A stretch of DNA of 64,000 nt from Chelatococcus reniformis (GTDB taxonomy: Bacteria > Pseudomonadota > Alphaproteobacteria > Rhizobiales > Beijerinckiaceae), in the NCBI RefSeq assembly GCF_014640075.1, contig NZ_BMGG01000006.1:414175-478174 (forward strand), given 5' to 3'. The notes beneath the pieces were generated by a model that was not told the origin of the DNA, did not search any database, and saw nothing but the letters and a program-made list of their open reading frames with translations. Shown one piece after another: positions 44,106 to 52,361 of this stretch. The position numbers were made by a program, and so were the translations under genes. Each line of letters begins with the position of its first letter. Positions within the stretch are counted from its first letter, which is position 1.

Positions 44106-46190
44106 ATGACTCACGAGAGCCGTAGCAAGGGCCGGATCGAGAACGGAGATGCGACCGTCCTGGGCGCAAACTTCAATGGAGAGGGGACGAACTTTGCCCT
44201 CTTCTCCGCCTATGCCGAGCGTGTCGAGCTTTGCCTGTTCGATCCGGCCACCGGCGCGGAAATGGAACGCCTGGCGTTACCCGAATACACCAATGAAGTC
44301 TGGCATGGTTTCGTGCCCGGAGCGGGACCGGGTACGCTCTACGGCTACAGGGTCCATGGTCCCTATGCGCCCGAGGCCGGGCACCGCTTCAATCCCAACA
44401 AGCTGCTGATCGATCCCTATGCCCGGGCGTTGCACGGCGAGGTGGAATGGTCGCCCGCGCACTTCGGTTACGTGATCGGGGCCGAGGACAAGGACCTCTC
44501 CTTCAACGAGCAGGACAGCGCTCAGGGAACGCCCAAGTGCGTCGTCATCGATCCCAAGGAGTCCGATTGGTCCGGCGACGCCGGCCCACGCATTCCATGG
44601 GCTGAGACCATCTTCTACGAAACACATGTCCGGGGTTTCACGCAGCGGCATCACGCCATCCCCGAACACCTGCGTGGAACCTTCGAGGGCCTCGGCCATC
44701 ACGCGATCGTCGACTACGTCAAGTCGCTCGGCATCACCGCGATCGAGCTGCTACCCGTCCACGCCTTCCCTGATGACGAGCATCTCAAATCGAAGGGACT
44801 GAGCAACTTCTGGGGCTACAATACGCTGGCCTTCTTCGCGCCCGAACAACGCTATCTGGGGCCCGCCGGGCTCGCCGGTTTCCGTGCGATGGTGCGCGCC
44901 TTCCATGACGCGGGCATCGAGGTCATCCTCGATGTGGTCTACAATCACACGGCGGAAGGCAACGAACTCGGCCCGACCCTTTCGTTCAAAGGGATCGACA
45001 ACTTCAGTTACTATCGAACACTGCCCGATCAGCCGCGCTACTACATCAACGACACGGGCACCGGCAATACGGTCAATACGTCCCATCCGCGCGTGCTGCA
45101 GCTGGTGCTGGATTCGCTGCGCTATTGGGCCGGTGAGATGCATGTCGACGGGTTCCGCTTCGACCTGGGGACGATCCTCGGGCGCGAGCCGAACGGGTTC
45201 GATCAACGCGGCGGCTTCTTCGACGCGATCGGGCAGGATCCGCAGCTGTCCAAAGTGAAGCTGATCGGCGAACCTTGGGACATCGGCCCCGGCGGCTACC
45301 AGGTGGGCGGATTTCCGCCGGGCTGGGCGGAATGGAACGACAAATATCGGGACACCGTTCGCGACTATTGGAAGGGGACACCGGGCGTCCTGAGGGATTT
45401 CGCGGCGCGTGTGACAGGATCGGGAGACATCTACGACCTGCGCGGCCGCAGGCCGTGGGCCGGCGTGAACTTCATTACGGCGCACGACGGTTTTACATTG
45501 AACGACTTGGTCTCATACAACGATAAGCACAACGATGCCAACGGCGAGGACAACAACGACGGGCATTCCGACAACCGAAGCTTCAATTACGGAGCGGAAG
45601 GGCCGACGGACGACGCCGGCATCAGGGCCGTGCGCGAGCGGCAGAAGCGCAACTTTCTCGCGACACTCATGGTCTCGAGCGGCACGCCGATGCTGCTTGC
45701 CGGTGACGAGTTCGGTCGCACGCAAGGCGGCAACAACAACGGCTATTGCCAGGATAGTGAGATCTCATGGGTCGATTGGGACGGCGCCGATGAGGATGGA
45801 CAGCGTCTCACCGCCTTCGTCCAGCGGCTCACCGCCTTGCGGCGAGCTCAGCCGCTCCTGCGCCGTGCCAGCTTCCGCGACGGGCTGCAGGTGACATGGC
45901 TGAACCCCGGCGGAGGCGAGCAGACGCAGGAGCAATGGGACGACGCCGGTGCCAACTCGGTCGCCTTGCGCCTTCAGCGCGACGGTCTCGACGCGGAGGG
46001 CGAATGGAGCGACATCATCATCGCCTTCAATCCCCATGACGGCGTTGTGCCGTTCAAATTGCCGGCTCGCGAGGAGCGCCGCTGGACCTTGGTGCTCGAC
46101 ACCAACGATCCCGACCGCCCCGAACAGGAATGCCCGGAGGGCGAGCCGAGCTTGAACGTCGAGGCGCGCTCGCTAGCCGTGTTCGTCTGA
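44106..46190 (+). CDS. glgX: Glycogen debranching enzyme GlgX
   Basis: A 694-residue GH13 debranching (isoamylase-type) enzyme that removes short branches from phosphorylase-limited glycogen. The N-terminal CBM48 (about 18-120, FNGEGTNFALFSAYAERVELCLFD) precedes the catalytic barrel with IFYETHVRGFTQ, EVILDVVYNHTAEG, DGFRFDL (nucleophile Asp), LIGEPWDIGPGG (acid Glu) and FITAHDGFTLNDLVSYNDKHN (third acid). The C-terminal beta domain ends NVEARSLAVFV. ATG at 44106 has a weak CAGGGA site. No other glg genes are in the window. It follows the Sec island without obvious link; its end overlaps the convergent SDR by 18 bases. Confidence 0.95.
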   Translation: MTHESRSKGRIENGDATVLGANFNGEGTNFALFSAYAERVELCLFDPATGAEMERLALPEYTNEVWHGFVPGAGPGTLYGYRVHGPYAPEAGHRFNPNKLLIDPYARALHGEVEWSPAHFGYVIGAEDKDLSFNEQDSAQGTPKCVVIDPKESDWSGDAGPRIPWAETIFYETHVRGFTQRHHAIPEHLRGTFEGLGHHAIVDYVKSLGITAIELLPVHAFPDDEHLKSKGLSNFWGYNTLAFFAPEQRYLGPAGLAGFRAMVRAFHDAGIEVILDVVYNHTAEGNELGPTLSFKGIDNFSYYRTLPDQPRYYINDTGTGNTVNTSHPRVLQLVLDSLRYWAGEMHVDGFRFDLGTILGREPNGFDQRGGFFDAIGQDPQLSKVKLIGEPWDIGPGGYQVGGFPPGWAEWNDKYRDTVRDYWKGTPGVLRDFAARVTGSGDIYDLRGRRPWAGVNFITAHDGFTLNDLVSYNDKHNDANGEDNNDGHSDNRSFNYGAEGPTDDAGIRAVRERQKRNFLATLMVSSGTPMLLAGDEFGRTQGGNNNGYCQDSEISWVDWDGADEDGQRLTAFVQRLTALRRAQPLLRRASFRDGLQVTWLNPGGGEQTQEQWDDAGANSVALRLQRDGLDAEGEWSDIIIAFNPHDGVVPFKLPAREERRWTLVLDTNDPDRPEQECPEGEPSLNVEARSLAVFV

Positions 46191-47054
46191 AGGCACGGGC
46201 TGCGCCTGTCCAGCCAGCCCCAATCGTCGCGCGAAGAAGGTATCGGCCAAGCGCCGGGGCAGTGCGCTGACCAGCCAGTGTTGCAACGGCGTCGGACTCA
46301 GCGCGTAGCGCGTGCGGGGCTTGGCAGCGGTGAGCGCGGTCTTGACCGCCTCGCCGATCCGCTCCGGGGGCAGGCCGTTCCGGCCTTGCGCGATCATGTA
46401 GCCGCGCATCTTGGCGATGGCCGCGGCATAGGGCGTGCCGTCGAAGGTCCCCACGTCGGCCGCCGTGTCGGCCTTGTCCCAGATCGGCGTCGCCACGGCG
46501 CCCGGGCCGATGATCACCACGTCGATGCCAAACAGCATCAGTTCGCGGCGCAGCGCTTCCGACAGGCCTTCGATCGCGAACTTGGAGGCGCTGTAGGCGC
46601 CGACGAAGGGCGCGGCGCTCTTACCGCTCACCGACGAGATCATCACGATCCGCCCAGGCGCTCCCCGCCGCGCCCGATCGCTGCCGAGCAGCGGCACGAA
46701 GTGCTGCGTCACGATCAACTGGCCAGTGACGTTGACGGCGAGCTGCTGCTTGAAGTCGTCGATGGCAAGATAGATGAGCGGTCCCGGCACGGCGATGCCG
46801 GCGTTGTTGACGAGCCCGGCCAGCGTCTCGCCGCCAAGGGCTGCGTCCACCAGCGCCGCGCCGGCGGCCACCGCCGTCTCGTCGGTCACGTCGAAGACGA
46901 GCGGCGTGAAGCTCGCACCGAACTCCCGGGACAGCCTGTCGGCATCCTCGGCCTTGCGCACGCTGCCGAACACGCGAAAGCCTGAAGCGGTCAGCACCTC
47001 CACGCAGGCCCAGCCGATGCCGCTGGAGGCGCCGGTGACGACGACGGACTGCAT
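46173..47054 (-). CDS. Classical SDR oxidoreductase
   Basis: A 293-residue SDR. Cofactor motif TGASSGIGWACVE (about 7-19), NNAGIAVPG and catalytic Ser/Tyr/Lys in MISSVSGKSAAPFVGAYSASK are intact. The C-terminal region (RYALSPTPLQHWLVSALPRRLADTFFARRLGL) has the hydrophobic amphipathic helix seen in retinol-dehydrogenase-like SDRs that associate with membranes. The substrate is unknown. ATG at 47054 follows GGGAG. It is convergent with glgX, with an 18-base overlap of coding ends. Confidence 0.92.
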   Translation of the reverse strand: MQSVVVTGASSGIGWACVEVLTASGFRVFGSVRKAEDADRLSREFGASFTPLVFDVTDETAVAAGAALVDAALGGETLAGLVNNAGIAVPGPLIYLAIDDFKQQLAVNVTGQLIVTQHFVPLLGSDRARRGAPGRIVMISSVSGKSAAPFVGAYSASKFAIEGLSEALRRELMLFGIDVVIIGPGAVATPIWDKADTAADVGTFDGTPYAAAIAKMRGYMIAQGRNGLPPERIGEAVKTALTAAKPRTRYALSPTPLQHWLVSALPRRLADTFFARRLGLAGQAQPVPSDEHG

Positions 47055-47180
47055 GGGTCGCTCCCTCGCGGCGGCGCGGCCATCGGCTGCCAAGCGTGCA
47101 CGGGAGCACTCCTGGTGCCTGGCGGCAAGTGCCCGCAGCGCGTCTCCCCGATCGCGTTATCCGTCCGATTGGGACGGGCT

Positions 47181-48929
47181 TTAGCCGAACGTGAAGGCGT
47201 AGGCGCGGACCCCGGCATCGAGGAATTCGATCTCGAAGGTACGGTCCGCCACCCGTTCCGCCTGCCGCACGAGCTGGTAGAGACGGGGGCTGTCGACGCG
47301 CCCCCAGCCGTCGGCGTCGACGTCGGTGCCGTGATCAGCGCCGGGCGCGGCCCCGTCGAGCCTGACGCGGAAGCGGACCGGACGGCCGGGCGCGGACGGC
47401 GCCAGCACCAGGTGCAGGTCGCGAGCGTGGAAGCGGTAGGCGATGCGGCCGGACGGATCATCCAGCGTCGCGAACTCGCGGCCGACGGTCCACGTGCCGG
47501 TCAGGCTCCACCGGTCGAGCGGCAGCGCCGCCAGCGGCCGATAGCGGTTGGGCGCGTCCTCCCAGATGCCGCCGGGCGAGGCGAAGTTGCTGGCCTGGGC
47601 GTAGCCGACGTAGGTCTCGCCCGAGTGCAGATCGCGCGCGTCCGCCGCCGCCTGCGTGCCCTCCCCCACCACAGGGCCGGCGGCGGCCGCGGGCGGCGCG
47701 GCACCGGCATCGGCCAGCAACTGGCGGAGGACCTCGTCGGAGCGCTCATAGCCACCCTCGCCGAGCACGCGGTGGCGGAGACGGCCGTCGGCGCCGAAGA
47801 TGTAGATGGCCGGCCACGCTTGGTTACCAAAGCCCCGCCAGACCGCGAAATCGTTGTCGATGGCGACGGGATAGCCCACCCCGAGCGTCGCTGCGGCGCG
47901 GCTGACGTTGCCCACGTCCTTCTCGAAGGCGAACTCCGGCGTGTGCACGCCGACGACGACGAGGCCCTGGTGGCGGTACCGCTCGGCCCAGGTGCGCACG
48001 TGGGGCAGAACCCGCAGGCAATTGATGCACGAATAGGTCCAGAAGTTCACGAGCACGACCTTGCCGCGCAGATCTTCGGCCCGGAGCGGCTGCGCATTCA
48101 GCCAGGGGCCGGCGCCCAGGAGCGCGCCGAACGGGCCGGCCTCCATCGGGTCCGCGGCAGCCTGTGCCGGGCTGCCCGGGCCGGCGAGGTCGCGCCCACT
48201 GCCGAGGCCATCGACGAGCCCCTGTTCGATCCGGATCGTTCCGGCCGCGGACCAGCGGGTCAGGAGGCTGGCATCCAGACCCAGCCAGATGGTCGCCACC
48301 GCCGCCAGCACGGCGCCGCCGAGGGCCGGCCGCAGCCGCTCGCCCCACCGGACCCAGCCGCCGACCGCCGCGAGCAGGCGCCGGCCCAGCAGCAGGCCCG
48401 CGGCCAGCGAGGTCGCCGCCCCCAGCCCGTAGGTCAGCAGCAGCAGCGAGGTCTCGATGCGCGGGCCACCAAGCGCCGCGCCGGTCAGGATCAAGCCCAG
48501 CACCGGCCCGGCGCACGGCGCCCAGAGCAAGCCGGTGGCAACGCCCAAGGCCAGCGAAGCCGGCGTGCCAGACGGCCACCGGGTGCCGGACCAGTCCGCC
48601 AGGCGTGAGCCGGCCGCCACGACCGGCGCCGTCAGGCGCGCCGCCAGGCCGGGCCACAGGAGCGACAGCCCGACCAGCGTCATCAGCAGCAGTGCGCCGG
48701 CCCGGCCGTAGCGGCTGGCCTCGACCGCCCAGCCGCCGGCGATCGCCGCCAGGCTGGCGGCGGCGCCGAAGGCCAGGGCGAGGCCGAGCAGCATGGGCAG
48801 CGCCGTGCGCCGGAACGGCCCGTCGGCGCGCGCCAGCGCGAAGGGCAGGATCGGCCAGATGCAAGGCGACGCGATCGTCAGCACGCCGGCGAGGTAGGCA
48901 AGGACGAAAAGCGCCATCGACGCCACCAT
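47181..48929 (-). CDS. DipZ-like thiol-redox protein: CcdA-type membrane domain, TlpA-like thioredoxin domain, C-terminal beta domain
   Basis: A 582-residue inner-membrane protein that would carry reductant from the cytoplasm to a periplasmic thioredoxin. The CcdA/DsbD-like domain (about 1-225) has paired Cys in IASPCIWPILP (C23) and WAPCAGPVLG (C139) and six helices. The periplasmic part has a TlpA-type domain with the active site C301-I-N-C304 in FWTYSCINCLR, followed by a C-terminal beta domain (about 435-582, DLHSGETYVGYAQASNFAS) typical of DipZ. The closest general arrangement is Mycobacterium DipZ. Starts at 48917 and a TTG at 48944 are possible. It is downstream of ohr on the same strand, fitting oxidative-stress use. 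Confidence 0.9.
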   Translation of the reverse strand: MVASMALFVLAYLAGVLTIASPCIWPILPFALARADGPFRRTALPMLLGLALAFGAAASLAAIAGGWAVEASRYGRAGALLLMTLVGLSLLWPGLAARLTAPVVAAGSRLADWSGTRWPSGTPASLALGVATGLLWAPCAGPVLGLILTGAALGGPRIETSLLLLTYGLGAATSLAAGLLLGRRLLAAVGGWVRWGERLRPALGGAVLAAVATIWLGLDASLLTRWSAAGTIRIEQGLVDGLGSGRDLAGPGSPAQAAADPMEAGPFGALLGAGPWLNAQPLRAEDLRGKVVLVNFWTYSCINCLRVLPHVRTWAERYRHQGLVVVGVHTPEFAFEKDVGNVSRAAATLGVGYPVAIDNDFAVWRGFGNQAWPAIYIFGADGRLRHRVLGEGGYERSDEVLRQLLADAGAAPPAAAAGPVVGEGTQAAADARDLHSGETYVGYAQASNFASPGGIWEDAPNRYRPLAALPLDRWSLTGTWTVGREFATLDDPSGRIAYRFHARDLHLVLAPSAPGRPVRFRVRLDGAAPGADHGTDVDADGWGRVDSPRLYQLVRQAERVADRTFEIEFLDAGVRAYAFTFG

Positions 48930-49019
48930 TCGATTGCGGAGCAATGTCGGACGCGAAGGTCACTGCGCCCATCACGGCCGGGCGGGCGACGGCGCCCAGC
49001 CGCGTCAGCGAGGTGTCGG

Positions 49020-49057
49020 CCGGCCGGCCCTGCCGCCGGGGCGGCAGGGCCGGCCGG
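49020..49057 (-). terminator. 18-bp perfect GC hairpin after ohr
   Basis: 49020-49037 pairs exactly with 49040-49057, beginning three bases after the ohr stop on the minus strand. The two-base apex makes this a very stable stem or cruciform. There is no T-run. Confidence 0.6.
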
Positions 49058-49060
49058 GTC

Positions 49061-49477
49061 TCACACCACGTTGACCACGACGGCGATGTTGCCGCGCGTC
49101 GCCCTGGAATACGGGCAGGTCTCGTGGGCCGCATCGACGACGGCCTGGGCAGTGGTGCGATCCAGGCCCGGCAGGCTGACGTTGAGCCGTGCCTGAAGGG
49201 CGTAGGCGGCGCCGGCCGTGCCCAGGTCCACCTCGGCGTCGACCGCAAGGTCGGCCGGTAGCGTCACCTTCAGGCGCCCGGCCGCATGGCGCATGGCGCC
49301 GATGAAGCAGGCCGACCACCCGGCGGCGAACAATTGCTCGGGATTGGTGCCGGCGCCGGGCGCGCCGGGCGGGGTCAGCTTGACCTCCAGGCGGCCGTCC
49401 GAGCTGCGGGACGCGCCGTCGCGGCCACCGGTGGTGTGGGTCTGGGCGGTGTACAGCACCTTGTCGATCTGGGTCAT
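49061..49477 (-). CDS. ohr: Organic hydroperoxide resistance protein Ohr (with OhrR)
   Basis: A 138-residue thiol peroxidase with the two redox Cys C57 (WSACFIGAM) and C121 (ETCPYSRAT), active-site Arg20 region (GGRDGASR) and Glu in NPEQLF. It reduces fatty-acid and other organic hydroperoxides in the cytoplasm. It is divergent from ohrR with a near-palindromic OhrR-type operator at 49497-49513, immediately upstream of its start, so it should be derepressed when OhrR is oxidised. It shares high similarity with the paralogue at 24767-25186 (TTGGRD, GTNPEQLFAA). Confidence 0.96.
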   Translation of the reverse strand: MTQIDKVLYTAQTHTTGGRDGASRSSDGRLEVKLTPPGAPGAGTNPEQLFAAGWSACFIGAMRHAAGRLKVTLPADLAVDAEVDLGTAGAAYALQARLNVSLPGLDRTTAQAVVDAAHETCPYSRATRGNIAVVVNVV

Positions 49478-49496
49478 GGCATCACCTTAAGTTCGT

Positions 49497-49513
49497 GTGC
49501 GATTAAATCGTAC
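49497..49513. promoter_or_regulatory. OhrR-type operator
   Basis: GTGCGATTAAATCGTAC is a 17-base dyad with one mismatched pair and resembles the TACAATT-AATTGTA operators of OhrR. It is centred about 28 bases from the ohr start in the divergent ohr-ohrR gap, where repressor would block ohr initiation. Confidence 0.7.
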
Positions 49514-49561
49514 GCGACTCATATCACTGGCTCGCTCGCGGATGTCAACCCTTCCGATTTC

Positions 49562-49573
49562 ATCGCATGCGAT
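49562..49573. promoter_or_regulatory. Perfect palindrome ATCGCATGCGAT near ohrR
   Basis: Exact 12-base dyad about 45 bases before the ohrR ATG, followed by direct repeats of CGATCAC (near 49580 and 49595). It may be a second OhrR site or an autoregulatory element. Confidence 0.4.
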
Positions 49574-49617
49574 CTATATCGATCACGAGATCTCGATCAC
49601 ACGCCCGGAGGCCGCGC

Positions 49618-50070
49618 ATGAGCCAAGCCCGCCCCTCAAGCCCCAAGCTCGCCGACTTTCTCTGCTTCGCGATCTATTCGGCCAACCTGGCCTACGGCCG
49701 GGCCTACAAGCCGATCCTCGAGAAGCTCGGCCTCACCTACACGCAATACATCACGATCGTGGCGTTGTGGGAGAACGACAACCAGACCGTCGGCGGCCTT
49801 GGCGAGAAGCTGTTCCTGGAATCGAACACGCTGACGCCGATCCTCAAGAAGCTCGAAGCTCTCGGCTATCTGCACCGCCGGCGCGATCCAGCCGACGAGC
49901 GGCAGGTGATCGTCAGCCTGACCGACGCAGGCCGGAGCCTGCGGGAGAAGGGCCTGGAGCTGAACCTGGTCAAGGCGACCGGCCTCAGCGTGGAGGAATT
50001 CCCCAAGATGCAGAAGGCGGTGACCACGCTGCGCGACAACCTCGCCAAGGCGGCGCGGGGGGTGGGCTGA
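49618..50070 (+). CDS. ohrR: OhrR, MarR-family organic-peroxide sensor
   Basis: A 150-residue MarR protein. Cys16 in DFLCFAIYSANLAYGRAYKPIL matches the reactive sensor Cys of OhrR, with the two Tyr that hydrogen-bond to it (YSA and AYG/TYTQY region). The winged helix includes LGEKLFLESNTLTPILKKLEALGYLHRRRDPADERQVIVSLTDAG (parts). It represses ohr until the Cys is oxidised. The single N-terminal Cys plus any C-terminal partner is not obvious, so it may be a 1-Cys type. GGAGG precedes ATG at 49618. It is divergent from ohr. Confidence 0.95.
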   Translation: MSQARPSSPKLADFLCFAIYSANLAYGRAYKPILEKLGLTYTQYITIVALWENDNQTVGGLGEKLFLESNTLTPILKKLEALGYLHRRRDPADERQVIVSLTDAGRSLREKGLELNLVKATGLSVEEFPKMQKAVTTLRDNLAKAARGVG

Positions 50071-50087
50071 CGCCGTCCGCTCAGCCC
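50064..50087. terminator. Hairpin between convergent ohrR and NDH-2-like genes
   Basis: GGGCTGA (50064-50070) pairs perfectly with TCAGCCC (50081-50087) around a ten-base loop. It includes the ohrR stop codon and lies directly before the stop of the convergent flavoprotein gene. Confidence 0.5.
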
Positions 50088-50089
50088 CG

Positions 50090-51295
50090 TCACGCACCGC
50101 CGGACGTGTCGGCGGGGTCCGCCGCCGCTAGCGCCTCGCGGCGGTCTGCCCGCGGCGGGGCGATCACCACCCGGTTGATCTGCCGCTTGATCGCCTTGGC
50201 CTCCGGGCCGGCGAGCCTGACCTTGCGGTCCCAGCCCTCGGTCAGCACGGCACCCCACGGCCCAAGATCCAGGCAGGTGACGTAGCGCGGCTGGCTGTAG
50301 GGCAGCGCGGCGATACCCAGCAGATCGGCCGCCGCGTTGTTGCCCGCCGAGCGCCCCAGTCGCAGAGCGTGCTGGCACGACATCATCGCATGATGCCCGG
50401 CCTCGTCCGTGGCGGCGCAGGCGGCGTCGCCGGCCGCGAACACCTGCGGGGCCGTCGGCACGCGCAGCTCGCGGTCGACGTGCAGACGGCCGAGGCGATC
50501 GCGCGCGCCCGGAATCTGCTGGGTGAGGGCCGTGGCCTGCTGGCCCGCCGTCCACAGCACGGACCGTGCTGCGATGCGTTCGCCGGTAGACGTCACCGCC
50601 CCATGGGCGTCGATCGCGGCGACACGCACCCCCAGGCGGCACTCCACACCGAGCTCCGCCAGCGCCTCGCGGATCACCGGCCGCGGACCCGCCCCCAGAT
50701 CTGGCCCGATCTCACCCGCTTGCTCGACGATGACGACACGCACGGGCGCCTCCGCGCCCAGTATGGCCCGCAGGCGAGCCGGCAGCTCGGCGGCAATTTC
50801 GATCCCGGTGAAGCCGCCTCCGACCACGACGACGCTGCCGCGGCCCGGCGTCGCCGGCGACGCAACGAGCCCGTGTAGGTGCGCCTCGAACGCGGCCGCC
50901 TCGTCCAGCCGGTCGATGCTGAACGCATGGGCTGCCAGGCCAGGAATGTCGGGCCGCACTGCCCGGCTGCCGGCCGCCAGGACCAGCCGGTCGTAAGCCA
51001 GGCTGAACCGCGTGCCGGCCGCGTCGACGACGTCGATCTCACCGTCAGCGGTGCGGATCGCCTCGACCACACCCTGCACGAAGCCGATGCCGGTCGCCCG
51101 GAAGAGCTCCTCCAAGGGCGCGCTCATCGTCGCGGCCTCAGCCTCGTAGAGCCGCGGGCGCAGAGTCAGCGCCGGTTCGGGTGCAACAACGGCGACCTCG
51201 ACGTCCGCCCCGTGCAGATCGATCAGCCGCATTGCCGCGAGCGCCCCCCACAGGCCGGCGAAGCCGGCGCCGATCACGAGAATTCTGCGACGCAT
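50090..51295 (-). CDS. NAD(P)/FAD-dependent oxidoreductase, type II NADH dehydrogenase-like
   Basis: A 401-residue two-dinucleotide-fold flavoprotein. The FAD motif is GAGFAGLWGALAA (9-21) and the NAD motif is VVVGGGFTGIEIAAEL (about 158-173); VFAAGDAACAATDE is the second FAD segment and YDRLVLAAGS the connecting strand. The protein is shorter than classical Ndh and lacks a clear membrane-targeting C-terminus, so it may be a soluble quinone or ferredoxin reductase. It resembles a group of NDH-2-like enzymes common in soil proteobacteria. It is followed on the same strand by a separate upstream AhpD-like gene, possibly sharing redox stress control. Confidence 0.9.
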   Translation of the reverse strand: MRRRILVIGAGFAGLWGALAAMRLIDLHGADVEVAVVAPEPALTLRPRLYEAEAATMSAPLEELFRATGIGFVQGVVEAIRTADGEIDVVDAAGTRFSLAYDRLVLAAGSRAVRPDIPGLAAHAFSIDRLDEAAAFEAHLHGLVASPATPGRGSVVVVGGGFTGIEIAAELPARLRAILGAEAPVRVVIVEQAGEIGPDLGAGPRPVIREALAELGVECRLGVRVAAIDAHGAVTSTGERIAARSVLWTAGQQATALTQQIPGARDRLGRLHVDRELRVPTAPQVFAAGDAACAATDEAGHHAMMSCQHALRLGRSAGNNAAADLLGIAALPYSQPRYVTCLDLGPWGAVLTEGWDRKVRLAGPEAKAIKRQINRVVIAPPRADRREALAAADPADTSGGA

Positions 51296-51380
51296 GAGGA
51301 ATCCTTACCGATTGTGAATGGGGTGTCGGCGCCGGCGCCGACGCCAAGGCCGCGTCCTGCCACGATCCCTCTGACGGCGC

Positions 51381-51842
51381 TCAGGCGGCGGCCGCGCGTG
51401 CCGCCTGCGGCACGCGGCGGAAGGCGATCCCCATGCGGTTGAGGGCATTCATCAGGCTTATGGCGATCGTCAGATCCACCAATTCCTTCTTGCCGAACAC
51501 GGCGGAGACGGCTTGGAAGGCCGCATCCGGAATGGCGGTCTCCGCCACGCGCGTGACCGTCTCGGCCCAGGCCAGAGCCGCGCGCTCGTGGGCATCGAAC
51601 AGATCGCCCGCCTCCCGCCACGCCTGGAGCAGCGCCAGCTTTTCAGGCTTGACGCCGCTCCTGATGAGGTCGCGCGCATGAAGATCGAGGCAGTAGGCGC
51701 ACCCGTTGATCTGGCTGATGCGCAGGTAGACCGTCACGACAAGGACTTCGTCCAGGCCGGACTGCTGGACGTAGCCGTAGACACCGCCCAGCGCCTTCAC
51801 ACCAGACGGAGCGATGTTCGTGTAGTCAAGACGAGCGTTCAT
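51381..51842 (-). CDS. Carboxymuconolactone decarboxylase/AhpD-like family protein
   Basis: A 153-residue AhpD-fold protein. The redox motif CAYCLDLHA (C48, C51, H55) matches the CxxC-x3-H of AhpD-type alkylhydroperoxidases; the remaining helices (DAHERAALAWAETVTRVAETAIPD, VFGKKELVDLTIAISLMNALNRMGIAFRRVP) fit the CMD family. A role in peroxide or general thiol redox is inferred. It lies upstream of the NDH-2-like gene on the minus strand with an 85-base gap and next to a very AT-rich region that likely contains its promoter. Confidence 0.93.
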   Translation of the reverse strand: MNARLDYTNIAPSGVKALGGVYGYVQQSGLDEVLVVTVYLRISQINGCAYCLDLHARDLIRSGVKPEKLALLQAWREAGDLFDAHERAALAWAETVTRVAETAIPDAAFQAVSAVFGKKELVDLTIAISLMNALNRMGIAFRRVPQAARAAAA

Positions 51843-52361
51843 CGAACAATCCGTTGATCAAATTGCAGAAATATTTCGCACCCATACGTACGTTTTGCTA
51901 TTTTGAATAATTCATATCACGGGAAGTTCACTGTTTATATTTAGAACTATCATAAATATATTTATTCAATCACGACGAAGTAATACTTTTTACTATCACG
52001 CTCACTCAGCCAGCTGGGACGATCAGGATGCATGCGCCATGCACCAAGATAAAGAACCAAGAACGATTCATTTGGATGTACCACGAACCATGCAGCCCAC
52101 GCCGTTGGACCTGAAGCCGGCGCCGCTGTCCCCCCGGCACGTCACGCCGGAGGCGGCGCGGCTGGCCCCCTGCTTGAGGGTAGCGACCGTTATGGGGAGC
52201 GCCCCGTCAGCCCGCGACCGGCTGCGCTGCCTGATCGAAATGCACGCATAACGCGCCGCGCTGGCCTCGCGCGCCAGGCTCGTTGTAGCGTGCCCGCGGC
52301 GCCTCTGGCGCCCGGCGGACCGGGAATCGGCCGCTGCTGAAATACACATGGGAGGAATTGA
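51843..52361. other. AT-rich intergenic region
   Basis: 519 bases without a supported gene. Positions about 51860-52010 are strikingly A/T-rich against the GC-rich surroundings, with short dyads (for example AATATATT and AGTAA/TTACT). A small plus-strand frame at 52039-52251 (Pro/Arg-rich, no family) is not supported. The region probably contains divergent promoters for the AhpD-like and LivK-type genes, or marks an old insertion boundary. Confidence 0.5.

Noticed and set aside
52039-52251. Small plus-strand frame before the LivK-like gene
   Set aside because: Pro/Arg-rich without domain or good start; more likely leader DNA.
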